Translations under genes and position numbers: made by a program | Source: Lysobacterales bacterium | GTDB taxonomy: Bacteria > Pseudomonadota > Gammaproteobacteria > Xanthomonadales > SZUA-5 | Assembly (NCBI GenBank): GCA_022844135.1 | Contig: JALHMG010000047.1 | Span: forward strand, 1 to 42,389 | Length of the DNA stretch: 42,389 nucleotides | Direction: 5' to 3' | Shown here: positions 32,381 through 42,163 of the stretch, piece by piece | Position numbering within the stretch: position 1 is the stretch's first letter | How the letters are laid out: each line of letters starts with the position of its first letter | The notes under the pieces: model-generated | The model's input: only the letters and a program-made list of their open reading frames with translations | What the model was told of the DNA's origin: nothing | Database searches by the model: none

Positions 32381-33979
32381 ATGACCTATCTCGTGCTCGC
32401 CCGCAAATGGCGCCCGAAGCGTTTCGCCGAGCTGGTTGGCCAAAAGCATGTGGTTCGAGCACTGGTGAACGGTATCGAGACCGGCAGGCTGCACCACGCT
32501 TTTTTGTTTACCGGCACACGCGGCGTGGGCAAGACCACGATCGCGCGCATTCTCGCCAAGGCGCTGAACTGCGAGCGTGGTGTGAGCACCGACCCGTGCG
32601 GCGTTTGCTCGTCGTGTGTCGATATCGACGCTGGGCGGTTCGTCGACTTGATGGAAATCGATGCCGCATCGCGCTCAAAGGTGGATGAGACGCGCGATCT
32701 GCTCGATTCGGTCATTTACGCGCCAGGGCGTGGGCGCTACAAGGTTTACCTGATCGACGAAGTGCACATGCTGTCGACCGCAAGCTTCAATGCGCTGTTG
32801 AAGACGCTCGAAGAGCCGCCGCCGCACGTCAAGTTTTTGCTCGCCACGACCGATCCGCAAAAAGTGCCCGTGACGGTGCTGTCGCGCTGTCTGCAGTTCA
32901 GCTTGAAGCGCCTGGAGCGCGGCGAGATCTCCGGGCAGATGCGCCACATTCTGGATGCCGAAGGGATTGCCTACGAGCCGGCCGGCATCGACGCCCTGGC
33001 GCGCGCCGCAGACGGCAGTTTGCGCGATGGGTTGAGTTTGCTCGATCAGGCGCTAGCCTTCGGCGGTGGCAGCGTGCGCAGCGACGATGTGGCTTCGATG
33101 CTCGGCACCATCGATCGCGATGCGCTGCTGGGCATTGCCCGCGCGCTCGTCGCTGGCGACGGGCTGGCGCTACGGAGTGAACTCGAACGCGTCGCGGCGA
33201 TGGGCGTTGGCTATGGCGGCGTGCTCGTGGAGATGATGCGGCTGTGGCACGACGTGGCCGCACGCCAGGTGCTCGGCGAGAGCATCGAATCGGATTTGTT
33301 GGACGTTGCGACGCTGGCCGAATTCGCTGCCGCGCTGGCGCCGGAGACGGTGCAGGTGTACTACCAGATGACTTTGCTGGCGCGGCGCGATCTGGATTTC
33401 TCGCCGGACCATCGCACCGGGTTCGATATGGCAATGCTGCGTTTGCTGGCGTTCCGCCCCGAGGGCGCGCCGCAGGCGCCGCGTAGCGCAGCACGCACGA
33501 CAGCGACGCCAGCGCCGCGACCGGTCGAAACGGCGCGAGAGCCGGCAAAAGCCGCGCCGCCCACTCCCGTTGCGTCAGCTTCGCGCAGCGACGATTCGCC
33601 GCTGGCGACGCGGTGGTTCGATGCGCTTGAACGCGCCGACTTGCGTGGGCCGGCGCGCGAGCTGGCGGCCCTGTTAAAGCCCATAGAGCAAAACGGCGAG
33701 CGTTGGATACTCGCGTTGGCGCCGCATCTCGATGCGGTGAATACCGACCTGGCGCGGCGCGGATTGGAGGAAGGCATACGCCGCGTGCTCGGCGCAAACG
33801 CCAGCATCGATATCCAGCGCAGCAAAGCCGGCGGCGAAACCTTCGGCGAACGCGCATCGCGTCAGACACAAGCCAGGCACAGCGCGGCGGAAGCGGCACT
33901 GCTGGCCGACCCCGTGGCCGGTGCGTTGATGAATGAGTTGGGCGCCAAGCCGGTGCCTGGCAGTTTGAAATTGAACTAG
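32381..33979 (+). CDS. dnaX: DNA polymerase III subunits gamma/tau
   Basis: 532 aa from ATG 32381 (MTYLVLARKWRP, the conserved start); an open frame from 32309 is not supported. Walker A is GTRGVGKT (45-52), the zinc cysteines are C64, C73, C76 and C79, and Walker B is LIDEVHML. SRC lies in VLSRCLQF. Residues ~375-420 form an Ala/Pro/Thr-rich linker and the C-terminal ~110 residues are the tau domain. I see no A-AAA-AAG slippage site, so the short gamma form may not be made by frameshifting. It heads the dnaX-ybaB-recR cluster. Confidence 0.95.
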   Translation: MTYLVLARKWRPKRFAELVGQKHVVRALVNGIETGRLHHAFLFTGTRGVGKTTIARILAKALNCERGVSTDPCGVCSSCVDIDAGRFVDLMEIDAASRSKVDETRDLLDSVIYAPGRGRYKVYLIDEVHMLSTASFNALLKTLEEPPPHVKFLLATTDPQKVPVTVLSRCLQFSLKRLERGEISGQMRHILDAEGIAYEPAGIDALARAADGSLRDGLSLLDQALAFGGGSVRSDDVASMLGTIDRDALLGIARALVAGDGLALRSELERVAAMGVGYGGVLVEMMRLWHDVAARQVLGESIESDLLDVATLAEFAAALAPETVQVYYQMTLLARRDLDFSPDHRTGFDMAMLRLLAFRPEGAPQAPRSAARTTATPAPRPVETAREPAKAAPPTPVASASRSDDSPLATRWFDALERADLRGPARELAALLKPIEQNGERWILALAPHLDAVNTDLARRGLEEGIRRVLGANASIDIQRSKAGGETFGERASRQTQARHSAAEAALLADPVAGALMNELGAKPVPGSLKLN

Positions 33980-33994
33980 CAAAAAGGATCGAAC

Positions 33995-34330
33995 ATGCGT
34001 GGTGGATTGGGCAATCTCTTGCAGCAAGCGCAGAAAATGCAGGAAGAATTGCAGCGCAACATGGCGCAGGCGCAGCGCGAGTTGGAGCAAACCGAAGTCA
34101 CCGGCAGCGCCGGTGGCGGCATGGTCAGTGTGGTGTTGACCGGGCGTCACGAGGCCAAACGCGTGCGCATCGATCCGCAGCTTTTGAAAGACGATCCGGA
34201 GATGGTCGAGGACTTGCTCGCGGCAGCGATCAACGATGCGGTCAACAAGGTCGCTGAGGTGTCGCAGGCGCGCATGCAGAAGGCCACCGCCGGCATGCCG
34301 TTGCCGCCGGGCATGAAACTGCCGTTCTGA
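33995..34330 (+). CDS. ybaB: YbaB/EbfC family nucleoid-associated protein
   Basis: 111 aa. An N-terminal helix ([17 protein letters not shown]) precedes the [26 protein letters not shown] core and the NDAVNKVAE helix. It is a dimeric tweezer-like DNA-binding protein. It starts 15 bp after dnaX, with an AAAGGAT ribosome site, and recR follows. Confidence 0.95.
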   Translation: MRGGLGNLLQQAQKMQEELQRNMAQAQRELEQTEVTGSAGGGMVSVVLTGRHEAKRVRIDPQLLKDDPEMVEDLLAAAINDAVNKVAEVSQARMQKATAGMPLPPGMKLPF

Positions 34331-34334
34331 CTCG

Positions 34335-34928
34335 ATGAGTCCGCTCCTCGAAGAGCTGATCCAGGCGCTGCGATGTTTGCCGGGTGTGGGCGCCAAGAGC
34401 GCGCAACGCATGGCGTTCCACTTGCTCGACCGCGATCGCACTGCGGCCCGGCGGCTCGCCGAAAAGCTCATTGAAGCCAGCGAGAGGATCGGTCGCTGCA
34501 CGCGCTGTCGCACCTTTACCGAAGCGCCGGTGTGCGCGCTGTGCGCCAGCTCCAGTCGCGATCCCCAGCAGTTGTGCGTGGTCGAGACCAGCGCCGATTT
34601 ATATGCGTTGGAACAGGCCACCGGATACCGCGGTTTGTACTTCGTGCTGCATGGTCGATTGTCGCCGCTGGATGGCCGCGGGCCACGCGAGATCGGCCTC
34701 GATCATCTCGCGCAGCGTCTGGCCGAGGGCGAAGTCCGCGAGCTCATCGTTGCCACCAATCCCACTGTAGAGGGCGAGGCGACGGCACATTACTTGAGCG
34801 AAATCGCACGCGCGGCCGACGTCGGCGTAACGCGCATCGCGCATGGCGTTCCAGTGGGCGGCGAGTTGGAGTACATTGACCGCAATACGCTCGCGCACGC
34901 GTTCAATGGACGGACGCGAGTAGGGTAG
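34335..34928 (+). CDS. recR: Recombination protein RecR
   Basis: 197 aa. A helix-hairpin-helix ([17 protein letters not shown]) is followed by the zinc finger C55/C58/C67/C70, a TOPRIM domain ([12 protein letters not shown]) and the [15 protein letters not shown] end. It works with RecF and RecO in loading RecA at gaps. It starts 4 bp after the ybaB stop. Confidence 0.96.
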   Translation: MSPLLEELIQALRCLPGVGAKSAQRMAFHLLDRDRTAARRLAEKLIEASERIGRCTRCRTFTEAPVCALCASSSRDPQQLCVVETSADLYALEQATGYRGLYFVLHGRLSPLDGRGPREIGLDHLAQRLAEGEVRELIVATNPTVEGEATAHYLSEIARAADVGVTRIAHGVPVGGELEYIDRNTLAHAFNGRTRVG

Positions 34929-34993
34929 GGCAATCGCCTTTGGGCGTAGGAGCGTAGTTCAGTCGCCGCGCGCGCTCGATCGGAGCCAGACCA

Positions 34994-35022
34994 GCTCCCT
35001 CACCTGTCAGTGGGGGGAGGGA
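34994..35022. other. Imperfect GC-rich inverted repeat after recR
   Basis: A CTCCCTCAC arm faces a GTGGGGGGAGGG arm around a CTGTCA loop in the recR-DUF962 intergenic gap. No T-run follows, so a terminator role is uncertain. Confidence 0.3.
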
Positions 35023-35082
35023 ACCGAATCTCGTTTCCATCGTTCCAGTTTTGAAGCTTTAGCAGCAATAGGAGCCAGCGCC

Positions 35083-35505
35083 ATGCGCCCGATCGATCGA
35101 CTCATAGGCCAATACGCCGAATCTCACCGGCACCCCACCAACGTGCTGATCCATTGGATTTGCGTGCCGATCATCGTCTGGTGCGTACTGGCGCTTATGT
35201 TTTGGCTGCACCCTTATGCGGCGTACGTTGGTGTCGCTGCGGTGCTGGTCTACTACGCAACGTTGTCGCTGCCGATGGCGTTGGCGATGCTGCTGTTTTC
35301 GGCGGTGTGCCTGCTGTCGTTTGCCTATGTGCCGTATCTTTTGTGGGTGGCGATCGCCCTGTTTGTGATCACCTGGATTTTTCAGTTCATTGGCCACGAA
35401 ATCGAGGGCAAGAAGCCATCGTTCCTGGATGACGTGCGGTTCTTGTTGATCGGCCCGATCTTCTTGCTGGCAAAAGCTTTTCGCAAAGCGGGCGTCGCGT
35501 TTTGA
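35083..35505 (+). CDS. DUF962/Mpo1-like membrane protein
   Basis: 140 aa, about four membrane helices. The HRHPTN motif (15-20), H24 and H108 in GHEIEGKKP are the conserved histidines that bind iron in the yeast Mpo1 2-hydroxy fatty acid dioxygenase family. The bacterial role is unknown. An AGGAG-like element lies upstream (…ATAGGAGCC…). Its stop overlaps the next gene's start region. Confidence 0.85.
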   Translation: MRPIDRLIGQYAESHRHPTNVLIHWICVPIIVWCVLALMFWLHPYAAYVGVAAVLVYYATLSLPMALAMLLFSAVCLLSFAYVPYLLWVAIALFVITWIFQFIGHEIEGKKPSFLDDVRFLLIGPIFLLAKAFRKAGVAF

Positions 35506-36641
35506 GTGTCGCTGTGGATGCCGATGCCCTGGCGCATTCGGCCGCGTTGTCGGCGTTGATCCGCTCAGAAATTGGCGCTGGCAGCATTGGCTTTGAACGC
35601 TTCATGGAGTTGGCGCTGTACGCGCCGGGTCTGGGCTATTACAGCGCCGGTGCGCGCAAATTCGGTGCGGTCGGCGATTTTGTGACCGCGCCCGAACTTG
35701 GACCTGCGTTCGCGCGTGTGTTGGCGCACGCTTTCGCGCCGTTGCTGCATGCTTTGGCTGAGCCGACGATTCTGGAACTGGGTGGCGGCAGCGGTGCTCT
35801 CGCAGCGGAGCTGCTGCGCGCGTTGCACGCGCAAGGCCTGAAAAACGTGCGCTATCTGCTGCTCGATCGCAGCGCCGATCTGCGGGCGCGTCAGGCTGAG
35901 CGACTGGCGCCATTCGATGTCCAGTTCGTCGATGCGCCGCCGGCCGCTTTCGATGGCATCGTGCTCGGCAACGAGATCATCGACGCACTGCCGGTGAGCT
36001 GTTTTCGAATCGATAGCGGCGATGTTGTTGAGCGTGCCGTTGGTGTCGATGGCGATGCGCTGTGCTGGCGCGAGCGACCGGCGCCAGAAGCGTTGCGCGA
36101 AGCAGTGCGGCGTATCGAACATTCAATCGAACGCTCGCTGCCACATGGCTATCGGAGCGAGGTGCTGCTGTCATTGCCGGCTTTCATTCGAACGATCGCC
36201 GCGCCGCTGCGCCACGGTGCTGTGGTGCTGATCGATTACGGTTATGGCCGAGCAGAGTACTACCGTCCCGAGCGCAACCAAGGCACGCTGATTTGCCACC
36301 ATCGCCATCGCGCCCACGACGATCCCTTTTTTCTCCCGGGACTCAACGACATCTCAGCGTTTGTCGACTTCACCGCGCTCGCCGAAGCGCTGCATGCCGC
36401 AGGCTTGGAGCTGACCGCATACGACACGCAGTCGGGCTTTCTGTTGCATCAGGACTTGCCCGCAATCTTCGCTGAGCTGAGCCAGCTCGATGATCGTCAT
36501 CGGCTGGCTTTAACCGGTGCGCTCAAACGGCTGATGCTGCCCGGTGAAATGGGCGAGCGCTTCAAAGTGATGATCGCCGCACGGCCCGAGACGCGCGGAC
36601 TGGAGCGCTTGGCATTATCCGGGCAGCGACATTTGCTGTAG
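35502..36641 (+). CDS. MidA/NDUFAF7-type SAM-dependent methyltransferase
   Basis: 379 aa if started at TTG 35502, which overlaps the Mpo1-like gene's stop; GTG 35514 is a plausible alternative. ELGGGSGALAAELLR (~88-102) is the SAM-binding loop. The conserved GYYSAGARKFGAVGDFVTAPELGPAFARV precedes it. LIDYGYGRAEYY and RGTL-like QGTLICHHRHRAHDDPF identify the DUF185 family. The mitochondrial homologue methylates an arginine of complex I subunit NDUFS2; the bacterial target is unproven. Confidence 0.88.
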   Translation: MSVAVDADALAHSAALSALIRSEIGAGSIGFERFMELALYAPGLGYYSAGARKFGAVGDFVTAPELGPAFARVLAHAFAPLLHALAEPTILELGGGSGALAAELLRALHAQGLKNVRYLLLDRSADLRARQAERLAPFDVQFVDAPPAAFDGIVLGNEIIDALPVSCFRIDSGDVVERAVGVDGDALCWRERPAPEALREAVRRIEHSIERSLPHGYRSEVLLSLPAFIRTIAAPLRHGAVVLIDYGYGRAEYYRPERNQGTLICHHRHRAHDDPFFLPGLNDISAFVDFTALAEALHAAGLELTAYDTQSGFLLHQDLPAIFAELSQLDDRHRLALTGALKRLMLPGEMGERFKVMIAARPETRGLERLALSGQRHLL

Positions 36642-36677
36642 TCGATTGCGCCGAAAAGCCGGCCGATAGCTGGGCGA

Positions 36678-37184
36678 TCAGTCGCTCGCGTCGCGCGTCA
36701 AGTCCATGATCCAGTTCCACTCGAAGGTTGCGCCTTCGTCGTTGGAAAAGGCTTGCGACCACACGGGCGACGATGGGTTTCGAGCGTCCCATTGATAGAC
36801 AACGATGATGTCCTGGTCGCGAAATCGATCGCGTGCGTAAAAGCGGCCGAGCCCGGCTTCGAACGAGCCGACGACCGGGTTTGGATCCATCGCCGGTCGG
36901 CTGCTATCGATCCAGTAAATGGTCCATAGCCGCGTCGTCGCGTCGAACAGACGAATCGCCATGCCTTCGAAGGGTTGGCCATCGAACTGCGCCTCGTAGC
37001 GCTCGATATTGGCTTTGCCGAGCAGCGCTTTGCGCAGCTGCAGGCGCGATGGGAATTCGTTCCATTCCTGGCAGCCGGCAAGCCGGTCCTTCAATTTGCG
37101 ATTGCGGACGTGCCAGGACCCGACGAGGAAGTCGAAGTCGCTCTCGCTGGAATGATCTGATGCGGGCGGGAAAACAAATGCCAT
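36678..37184 (-). CDS. DUF1579-like hypothetical protein
   Basis: 168 aa from ATG 37184; the upstream in-frame extension (to 37346) is not convincing. FDFLVGSWHVRNRKLKDRLAG is the typical DUF1579-type start of lipocalin/nitrobindin-like beta proteins; the remainder shows alternating strands ending FEWNWIMDLTR. No catalytic motif is seen. It is convergent with the methyltransferase gene and downstream of acnA on the same strand. Confidence 0.78.
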   Translation of the reverse strand: MAFVFPPASDHSSESDFDFLVGSWHVRNRKLKDRLAGCQEWNEFPSRLQLRKALLGKANIERYEAQFDGQPFEGMAIRLFDATTRLWTIYWIDSSRPAMDPNPVVGSFEAGLGRFYARDRFRDQDIIVVYQWDARNPSSPVWSQAFSNDEGATFEWNWIMDLTRDASD

Positions 37185-37380
37185 GGCTGGTTCTGGTTTG
37201 GTTGCGGTGCCCAAAATCGTAGCGAACCTGACCTGACCGTGGCAGTGAGTAAAAAGCCATGGGATGGTTGATTTACGCCAATCGGAGCGCGCCGCCGCGG
37301 CGCGAACGGCGCGGCCGGAAGCACGGCGACAGGTCGCCGCGCCCACGAGCGGAAGCCAGCTGCCGGCGCTGCTGCCAGAC

Positions 37381-40089
37381 TTAAGCCGCCTTTGCCTCGG
37401 GCGCCGCCGATCCCGCCAGCTGCCGCAACACGTAAGGCAAAATACCGCCGTGACGGTAGTACTCGACTTCCTTCGGTGTTTCCAGGAGCACGCGCACTTC
37501 GAAGTTCTTGACGCTGCCGTCTTCGGCGACGGCAGTCACTTTGAGGCGCTTGCCGGTGCCATCGCCGATACCTTCGAAGCTGAAGGTTTCGCGACCGGTT
37601 AAGCCCAGCGACGCCGCGTTTTCGCCATCGAGGAACTTGCACGGCAGCACGCCCATGCCGCACAGATTCGAGCGGTGGATGCGCTCAAAGCTCTCGGCGA
37701 TGACAATCTTGACGCCGAGCAGCATGGTGCCTTTGGCCGCCCAGTCGCGCGAGGAACCGGTGCCGTACTCCTTGCCGGCGATCACGATCAGCGGCGTGCC
37801 TGCGGCCTGGAACTGCATCGACGCGTCGTAAATCGACGTGACTTCGCCAGTGGGGAAGTACGTGGTGTAACCGCCCTCTGTGCCCGGCGCCAACTGGTTC
37901 TTCAGACGGATATTGGCGAACGTGCCGCGCATCATGATTTCATGATTGCCTCGGCGCGAGCCGTAAGAGTTGAAGTCAGCGTATTGCACGCCGCGTTCGG
38001 TCAGGTACTTACCGGCCGGCGTGGTCGGTTTGAAATCACCTGCGGGCGAAATGTGATCGGTGGTGATCGAGTCCCCCAGCAACGCGAGCGCGCGCGCACC
38101 CTTGACATCGCTGATCTGGCGCAAGGACATGCTCATGCCATTGAAGTAAGGCGGGTTCTGCACATAAGTCGAGGCATCGTCCCAGGCATACAAATCGCCC
38201 ACCGGCGCCTGTACCGACTGCCAGCGCGCATCGCCTGAGAACACATTGGCGTAGCCCGCTTTGAAGCCTTCCGGCGTGACCGCGGTGCGCACGGTTTCGG
38301 CGATCTCATGATTCGACGGCCAGATGTCCTTCAAGTACACCGGCTGCCCATCGCTACCCGTTCCGAGCGGCTCGGTGGTCAGGTCGATGTCGGCGCGACC
38401 GGCCAGCGCATAAGCAACCACCAGCGGCGGCGAGGCGAGGTAGTTCATGCGCACTTCGGCGTGCACCCGGCCCTCGAAGTTGCGATTGCCGGACAGCACC
38501 GACGCGACGATCAAGTCGCCGTCGCTGACGCCCTTGCTCACTTCCGGAGGCAGCGGACCGGAGTTGCCGATGCAGGTGGTGCAGCCATAGCCGACAACGT
38601 GGAAGCCCAATGCCTCCATGTCGTCCAGCAATCCAGCCTTCCTGAAGTAGTCGGTGGCAACTTGCGAACCTGGCGCCAGGGAGGTCTTGACCCATGGTTT
38701 GGTCTTGAGACCCTTGGCGACCGCGTTGCGCGCAAGCAGCCCAGCGCCCAGCATCACCGACGGGTTGGAGGTATTGGTACACGAGGTGATTGCGGCGATC
38801 ACCACCGCGCCATCGGTAAGCGCGTATTCGCCGCTATCGGACTTCACGGCTGCTTGGCCGGGCGTGGCGCTTTTCGGCTTCGCCGCGCGTGCCGCGGCCA
38901 TGGATTCATGATTCTTGTGATACTCAGACTTCATGTTCGACAGCAGTACGCGGTCCTGCGGACGCTTGGGTCCGGCAAGACTCGGTTGCACGTCGGCGAG
39001 ATTGAGGTGCAGCACATCGGTGTACTCTGCATCCGGCGCGCCTGGCTCGCGGAACAAGCCGTTCAATTTGGCGTACTGCTCGACGAGCGCGATTTGCTCA
39101 TCGCTGCGGCCCGAAAGGCGCAGATAAGTCAGCGCTTCATTGTCGATCGGGAAAATGCCGCAGGTGGCGCCGTATTCAGGCGCCATGTTGGCGATCGTGG
39201 CGCGATCGGCGAGCGGCAGGCTATTCAAGCCTTCGCCAAAGAACTCGACGAATTTCTCGACCACGCCGCGCTTGCGCAACATCTGCGTGACGGTGAGCAC
39301 CAGATCGGTGGCCGTGGCGCCCTCAGGCAATTTGCCGGTGAGTTTGAAGCCGATGACTTCAGGAATCAGCATCGTCGATGGCTGGCCCAGCATCGCGGCC
39401 TCGGCCTCGATGCCACCCACGCCCCAGCCGAGCACGCCGATGCCGTTGATCATGGTCGTATGCGAATCGGTGCCGACGACGGTATCGGGATACGCCCAGG
39501 CCTCGGAGCCATCGGTCGCAAATACCACGCGCGCCAGAAACTCCAGATTGACCTGATGAACGATGCCAGTGCGCGGCGGTACGACCTTGAAATTGTCGAA
39601 CGCGGTCTGTCCCCAGCGCAGGAACGCGTAGCGCTCCTTGTTGCGTTCGAACTCGATACGCGCGTTCAAATCGACCGCGTCATGCGTACCGAAACGATCC
39701 ACCTGCACCGAGTGATCGATCACCAGTTCCGCTGGAATCAGCGGGTTGATCTGGCGCGGATCGCCTCCCAAAGCGCGCATCGCATCGCGCATCGCCGCTA
39801 AATCGACAACGCAGGGCACGCCAGTGAAGTCTTGCATGACCACACGCGCTGGCATGAACGGGATTTCCTGCGTGGACGGCGTCTTCGGATCCCAGTTCAG
39901 CAAGGCTTCGATATGCGTGGGCGTGACGTTCTCGCCGTCCTCGAAGCGCAGCAGGTTCTCGAGCAGGATCTTGAGCGAGAACGGCAGCCGGGCCAGGTTG
40001 AAGCGCGGCGCCAACGCCGTCAAGCGGTGATAGTGATAAGTCTTGCCGCCCGATGTGAACGTGTCGCGCGTGCCGAAGCTGTTGCTCAT
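37381..40089 (-). CDS. acnA: Aconitate hydratase A
   Basis: 902 aa, full length. The cluster ligands are C437 ([10 protein letters not shown]), C503 and C506 ([12 protein letters not shown]), equivalent to C435/C501/C504 of E. coli AcnA. The swivel domain carries the [15 protein letters not shown] motif with the active-site SSR. It interconverts citrate and isocitrate in the TCA cycle. It starts at ATG 40089 and appears monocistronic. Confidence 0.97.
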   Translation of the reverse strand: MSNSFGTRDTFTSGGKTYHYHRLTALAPRFNLARLPFSLKILLENLLRFEDGENVTPTHIEALLNWDPKTPSTQEIPFMPARVVMQDFTGVPCVVDLAAMRDAMRALGGDPRQINPLIPAELVIDHSVQVDRFGTHDAVDLNARIEFERNKERYAFLRWGQTAFDNFKVVPPRTGIVHQVNLEFLARVVFATDGSEAWAYPDTVVGTDSHTTMINGIGVLGWGVGGIEAEAAMLGQPSTMLIPEVIGFKLTGKLPEGATATDLVLTVTQMLRKRGVVEKFVEFFGEGLNSLPLADRATIANMAPEYGATCGIFPIDNEALTYLRLSGRSDEQIALVEQYAKLNGLFREPGAPDAEYTDVLHLNLADVQPSLAGPKRPQDRVLLSNMKSEYHKNHESMAAARAAKPKSATPGQAAVKSDSGEYALTDGAVVIAAITSCTNTSNPSVMLGAGLLARNAVAKGLKTKPWVKTSLAPGSQVATDYFRKAGLLDDMEALGFHVVGYGCTTCIGNSGPLPPEVSKGVSDGDLIVASVLSGNRNFEGRVHAEVRMNYLASPPLVVAYALAGRADIDLTTEPLGTGSDGQPVYLKDIWPSNHEIAETVRTAVTPEGFKAGYANVFSGDARWQSVQAPVGDLYAWDDASTYVQNPPYFNGMSMSLRQISDVKGARALALLGDSITTDHISPAGDFKPTTPAGKYLTERGVQYADFNSYGSRRGNHEIMMRGTFANIRLKNQLAPGTEGGYTTYFPTGEVTSIYDASMQFQAAGTPLIVIAGKEYGTGSSRDWAAKGTMLLGVKIVIAESFERIHRSNLCGMGVLPCKFLDGENAASLGLTGRETFSFEGIGDGTGKRLKVTAVAEDGSVKNFEVRVLLETPKEVEYYRHGGILPYVLRQLAGSAAPEAKAA

Positions 40090-40258
40090 ACGGAATCTCC
40101 GAAGGCTGCCGGTGGGAAATCGGTGAAACCTCAGATTATGGCGTAAGGAGCTTGCGGCGGGTGCGGCAGATGCGAGATGCGGGCAAAGGAACGCGGACGT
40201 TCAGCAACCCCTGCAAGCGTCCGGTCCGGCCCGCGAGCGCAGCTCGCGGGCGTTCGGG
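40090..40258. other. acnA upstream region and start of a hairpin-rich block
   Basis: Apart from acnA's own (unresolved) promoter, it contains the GC hairpin CCCGCGAGC-GCA-GCTCGCGGG near 40230-40250 and a partial GCAAGCGTCCGG copied from the repeat that follows. I see no gene. Confidence 0.5.
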
Positions 40259-40363
40259 CCGCCACGCGGCATGCCGCGTGAGCGGCGGCCCTCACCCGCA
40301 AGCGTCCGGGGGTTCGACTCCCTCCGCCTCCAACAAAAAAACGCCGCCTTGCGGCGGCGTTTT
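40259..40363 (+). repeat. Repeat copy 1: tRNA/tmRNA-like 3' end plus terminator
   Basis: It contains the 16-bp perfect palindrome ACGCGGCATGCCGCGT, then GCAAGCGTCCGGGGGTTCGACTCCCTCCGCCTCCAACA. That stretch reads as a T-arm (GGGGG-TTCGACT-CCCTC) and an acceptor-like strand, as at a tmRNA or tRNA 3' end. A terminator follows (40341-40360). No matching 5' half of a tRNA or tmRNA lies upstream. The second copy is at 42164-42270. Confidence 0.8.
40341..40363 (+). terminator. Intrinsic terminator in repeat copy 1
   Basis: ACGCCGCC (40341-40348) pairs with GGCGGCGT (40353-40360) around TTGC, with an A-run before and TTTT after. The flanking A and T tracts make it bidirectional. Confidence 0.85.
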
Positions 40364-40461
40364 GTTGTTGGTGGCGGATGGATGACGGTTCAATTCCGCC
40401 TTTCTCCATTAAATAGCAATGCAGCGGGCTGGCGAGGAAGCGCGCGTGAACTCGGCACACA

Positions 40462-41194
40462 TCAGGTCGCGCCACTGCGGGCATGCGCCTCCAACCACTG
40501 TCGTCCGAGAGCAGTGAGCCGGTAACGTTGCGCGCGACTGTTCGGTTTTTCGGGGAGAGTCATTTCGATCACGCCCAGTTCGAGCGCCGGTGCAAGATAG
40601 GTCTTGCGGAAGTGCTCGCGGTCGGCCAGCGCCAGTGCCGCCTGCATAGCCTTCCGGGTCATTTCCCCATCGATCCGCGCCAACAGTGACCCAACTTGCG
40701 GGGTAACCTGCGGGGTGACTTGCGGGGTAACTTGCGGGGCAACCAGGTCTGCCGCCGGCCTCGGAATCACGGCCTTGAACTCGTTGCCGTCGACGTCGTC
40801 GAGTAGCGTCGTCTCCGGCCAGTCTTCCAGGACGCGCGGGATGCCGGTGCCGATGCCACGATACGGCAGGATCTTCACGGCGTGATCGGTCAAGGTCGGG
40901 TTGCGCCGGTTCGACTTGCCTTTCCGGATCTGCGCCGTGTTGAGGTTGTCGGGCAGGTGGCCGGGGCTGATGATTTCAATGCGGTCGGCGAAAATCAGCA
41001 ACCGAATCGACGCGCTAGTGAAGTAGTCGCGGTGGATCAGCGCGTTGACGAGCAACTCGATGATCGCCTGTTCCGGCACCTCCAGAACGCCCAACGAATT
41101 GAAGTTCTGGCCGGCCTGCACGTGGTGCAGGTTGCGCTTGATGAAGGCGAGGCTGCGCTGGTACTGCTCCAGCAGTGGTTGGTAGGCGTATCGG
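40462..41194 (-). pseudogene. Truncated COG2865-type ATP-binding protein (AlbA_2/RecG-like C-terminal part)
   Basis: The readable part starts around RYAYQPLLEQYQRSLAFIKRN and includes the LVNALIHRDYF, FADRIEIISPGHLP and YRGIGTGIPRVLEDWP motifs of the HATPase_c_4 domain. A PQVTPQVTPQVTPQV repeat and a winged-helix C-terminus (ALELGVIEMTLPEKPNSRAQRYRLT) follow. The normal N-terminal AlbA_2 domain is missing: upstream in this frame the sequence becomes the hsdR fragment in another frame. It is broken by an out-of-frame junction near 41178-41194. Intact relatives often accompany restriction or defence loci. Confidence 0.8.
40692..40740. repeat. 12-bp tandem repeat encoding PQVT units
   Basis: Four near-identical units of TTGCGGGGTAAC-type sequence encode PQVTPQVTPQVTPQV on the minus strand. 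Such PQV(T) repeats are a recurring feature of this protein family between its ATPase and winged-helix parts. Confidence 0.75.
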
Positions 41195-41936
41195 GCGATT
41201 TGTTGCTCAGAAACTCGGGGCTGTGCTTGATGACATTGAGGTTGTTGTCGCCAAGCACTTCGTTCTCAAGCGCGTCGTCTTCGCTGGCCAGGAGTTGGCT
41301 GAGGTCCAGCGTTTCCTCTTCGCGAAAATAGTTGAAGACGGGCGAGTCGTAAGAGGCGCTCGCATAGAACGCGCCTTCGACCGGCTGCGGCGACCCATCC
41401 TCGTACTCCATGTTGTTGGAGAAGACCATCAATTGCGTGATGTTGATGAAGCGTCTGAAGCGCGGGTTGCGGCTTCGCGTGATGATGCGGTTGCGTTCGG
41501 CAAGCACGCCCTCGCGGTTGTTGGGCTTTTTCACCTCGATGAAGGCGAGCGGCATTCCGTTGATGAGCAGCGTGATGTCGGGACGAAATTCATCGTCGCC
41601 GCTCTTGCAAGTCAGCTCGGTGACAACATGAAAGCTGTTGGTGTGGAAGTCTTCGAAGTCGATCAGCCGAATGCCTGAGCGTTCGGTAAGCCGGTCGTAA
41701 AAGGCTTGGCCGAGATCTTCGTTGTCAAGAAGCAGTTTGACATCGGCCAAAAGCCGAGGGATGTCTTCTGCCGCCATGGAAGGGTTGATTCGCGCCATCG
41801 CCGCCGTAAACAGGGCGGGGAAGATGTTGGTCTCTTCATCCCAACTCGCGCCTTTCAGGGATTGGTAGGTGTAGCCGAGCCGCACCAGGTGCAAGATGCA
41901 CGGAATCTTGACCCGGGAGTCTTCGCTAAAGACCAT
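41178..41936 (-). pseudogene. Truncated type I restriction endonuclease subunit (HsdR N-terminal part)
   Basis: About 252 residues homologous to the HsdR N-terminus from ATG 41936 (MVFSEDSRVKIPCILHL). The nuclease motif D120...E134-V-K136 (RPDITLL..AFIEVKK) is intact, as are NREGVLAERN and TQLMVFSNNMEYEDG. Homology ends at NKSPDTPTN, exactly before the helicase part. The frame then runs into the other pseudogene out of frame and stops at 41037. The ~700-residue helicase and HsdS-interacting parts, and hsdM/hsdS, are absent from the window. Confidence 0.88.
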
Positions 41937-42049
41937 TAGCAGTGCTTTCCCTCGTAGTGCAATGAATCTATCAGCTGGCGCCGGTGGCGGCCATCCGAGT
42001 CGACGAATCGGAATTGAGTTTCAACCTCGGCGGCAAAGGGCAATCGCTT

Positions 42050-42086
42050 CCTCGCCTCGGCGAGGAACCCACCCATGGCGCATGGG
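42050..42086. other. Two adjacent GC hairpins upstream of repeat copy 2
   Basis: CCTCGCC-TC-GGCGAGG (42050-42065) and CCCATG-GCG-CATGGG (42072-42086) form strong adjacent stems. No gene is visible between 41937 and 42131. Confidence 0.45.
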
Positions 42087-42131
42087 ATCCGTTTTGAGAC
42101 CAGCAGGGAAAAGCCAAATGGCGCTTCGTGA

Positions 42132-42158
42132 TGGGTGGAGGCGAGTCTAACCCCCGGT
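42132..42158 (-). repeat. Inverted partial copy of the tRNA/tmRNA-like 3' end
   Basis: The minus strand reads CCGGGGGTTAGACTCGCC followed by TCCACCCA, a diverged version of the T-arm/acceptor end found on the plus strand at 42210-42239. The two face each other, so the whole block 42132-42239 can fold into one long imperfect hairpin around the CGCGGCATGCCGCG palindrome. Confidence 0.6.
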
Positions 42159-42163
42159 CCTGC

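Noticed and set aside
33500-33600. Programmed -1 frameshift site in dnaX
   Set aside because: Only a short AAAAG occurs in the linker; no A-AAA-AAG slippery heptamer is visible.
38308-39801. 497-aa plus-strand open frame opposite acnA
   Set aside because: Antisense shadow of a full-length aconitase.
40259-40363. A functional tRNA or tmRNA gene
   Set aside because: Only a T-arm/acceptor-like 3' end is present; no 5' acceptor strand, D-arm, anticodon or tag-peptide region can be found upstream of either copy.
40131-40484. Minus-strand frames reading GGGGSRTPGRLRV-type peptides over the repeats
   Set aside because: These SRTPxR/ESNPR peptides are the familiar spurious translations of tRNA/tmRNA-like 3' ends; the DNA repeat explains them.
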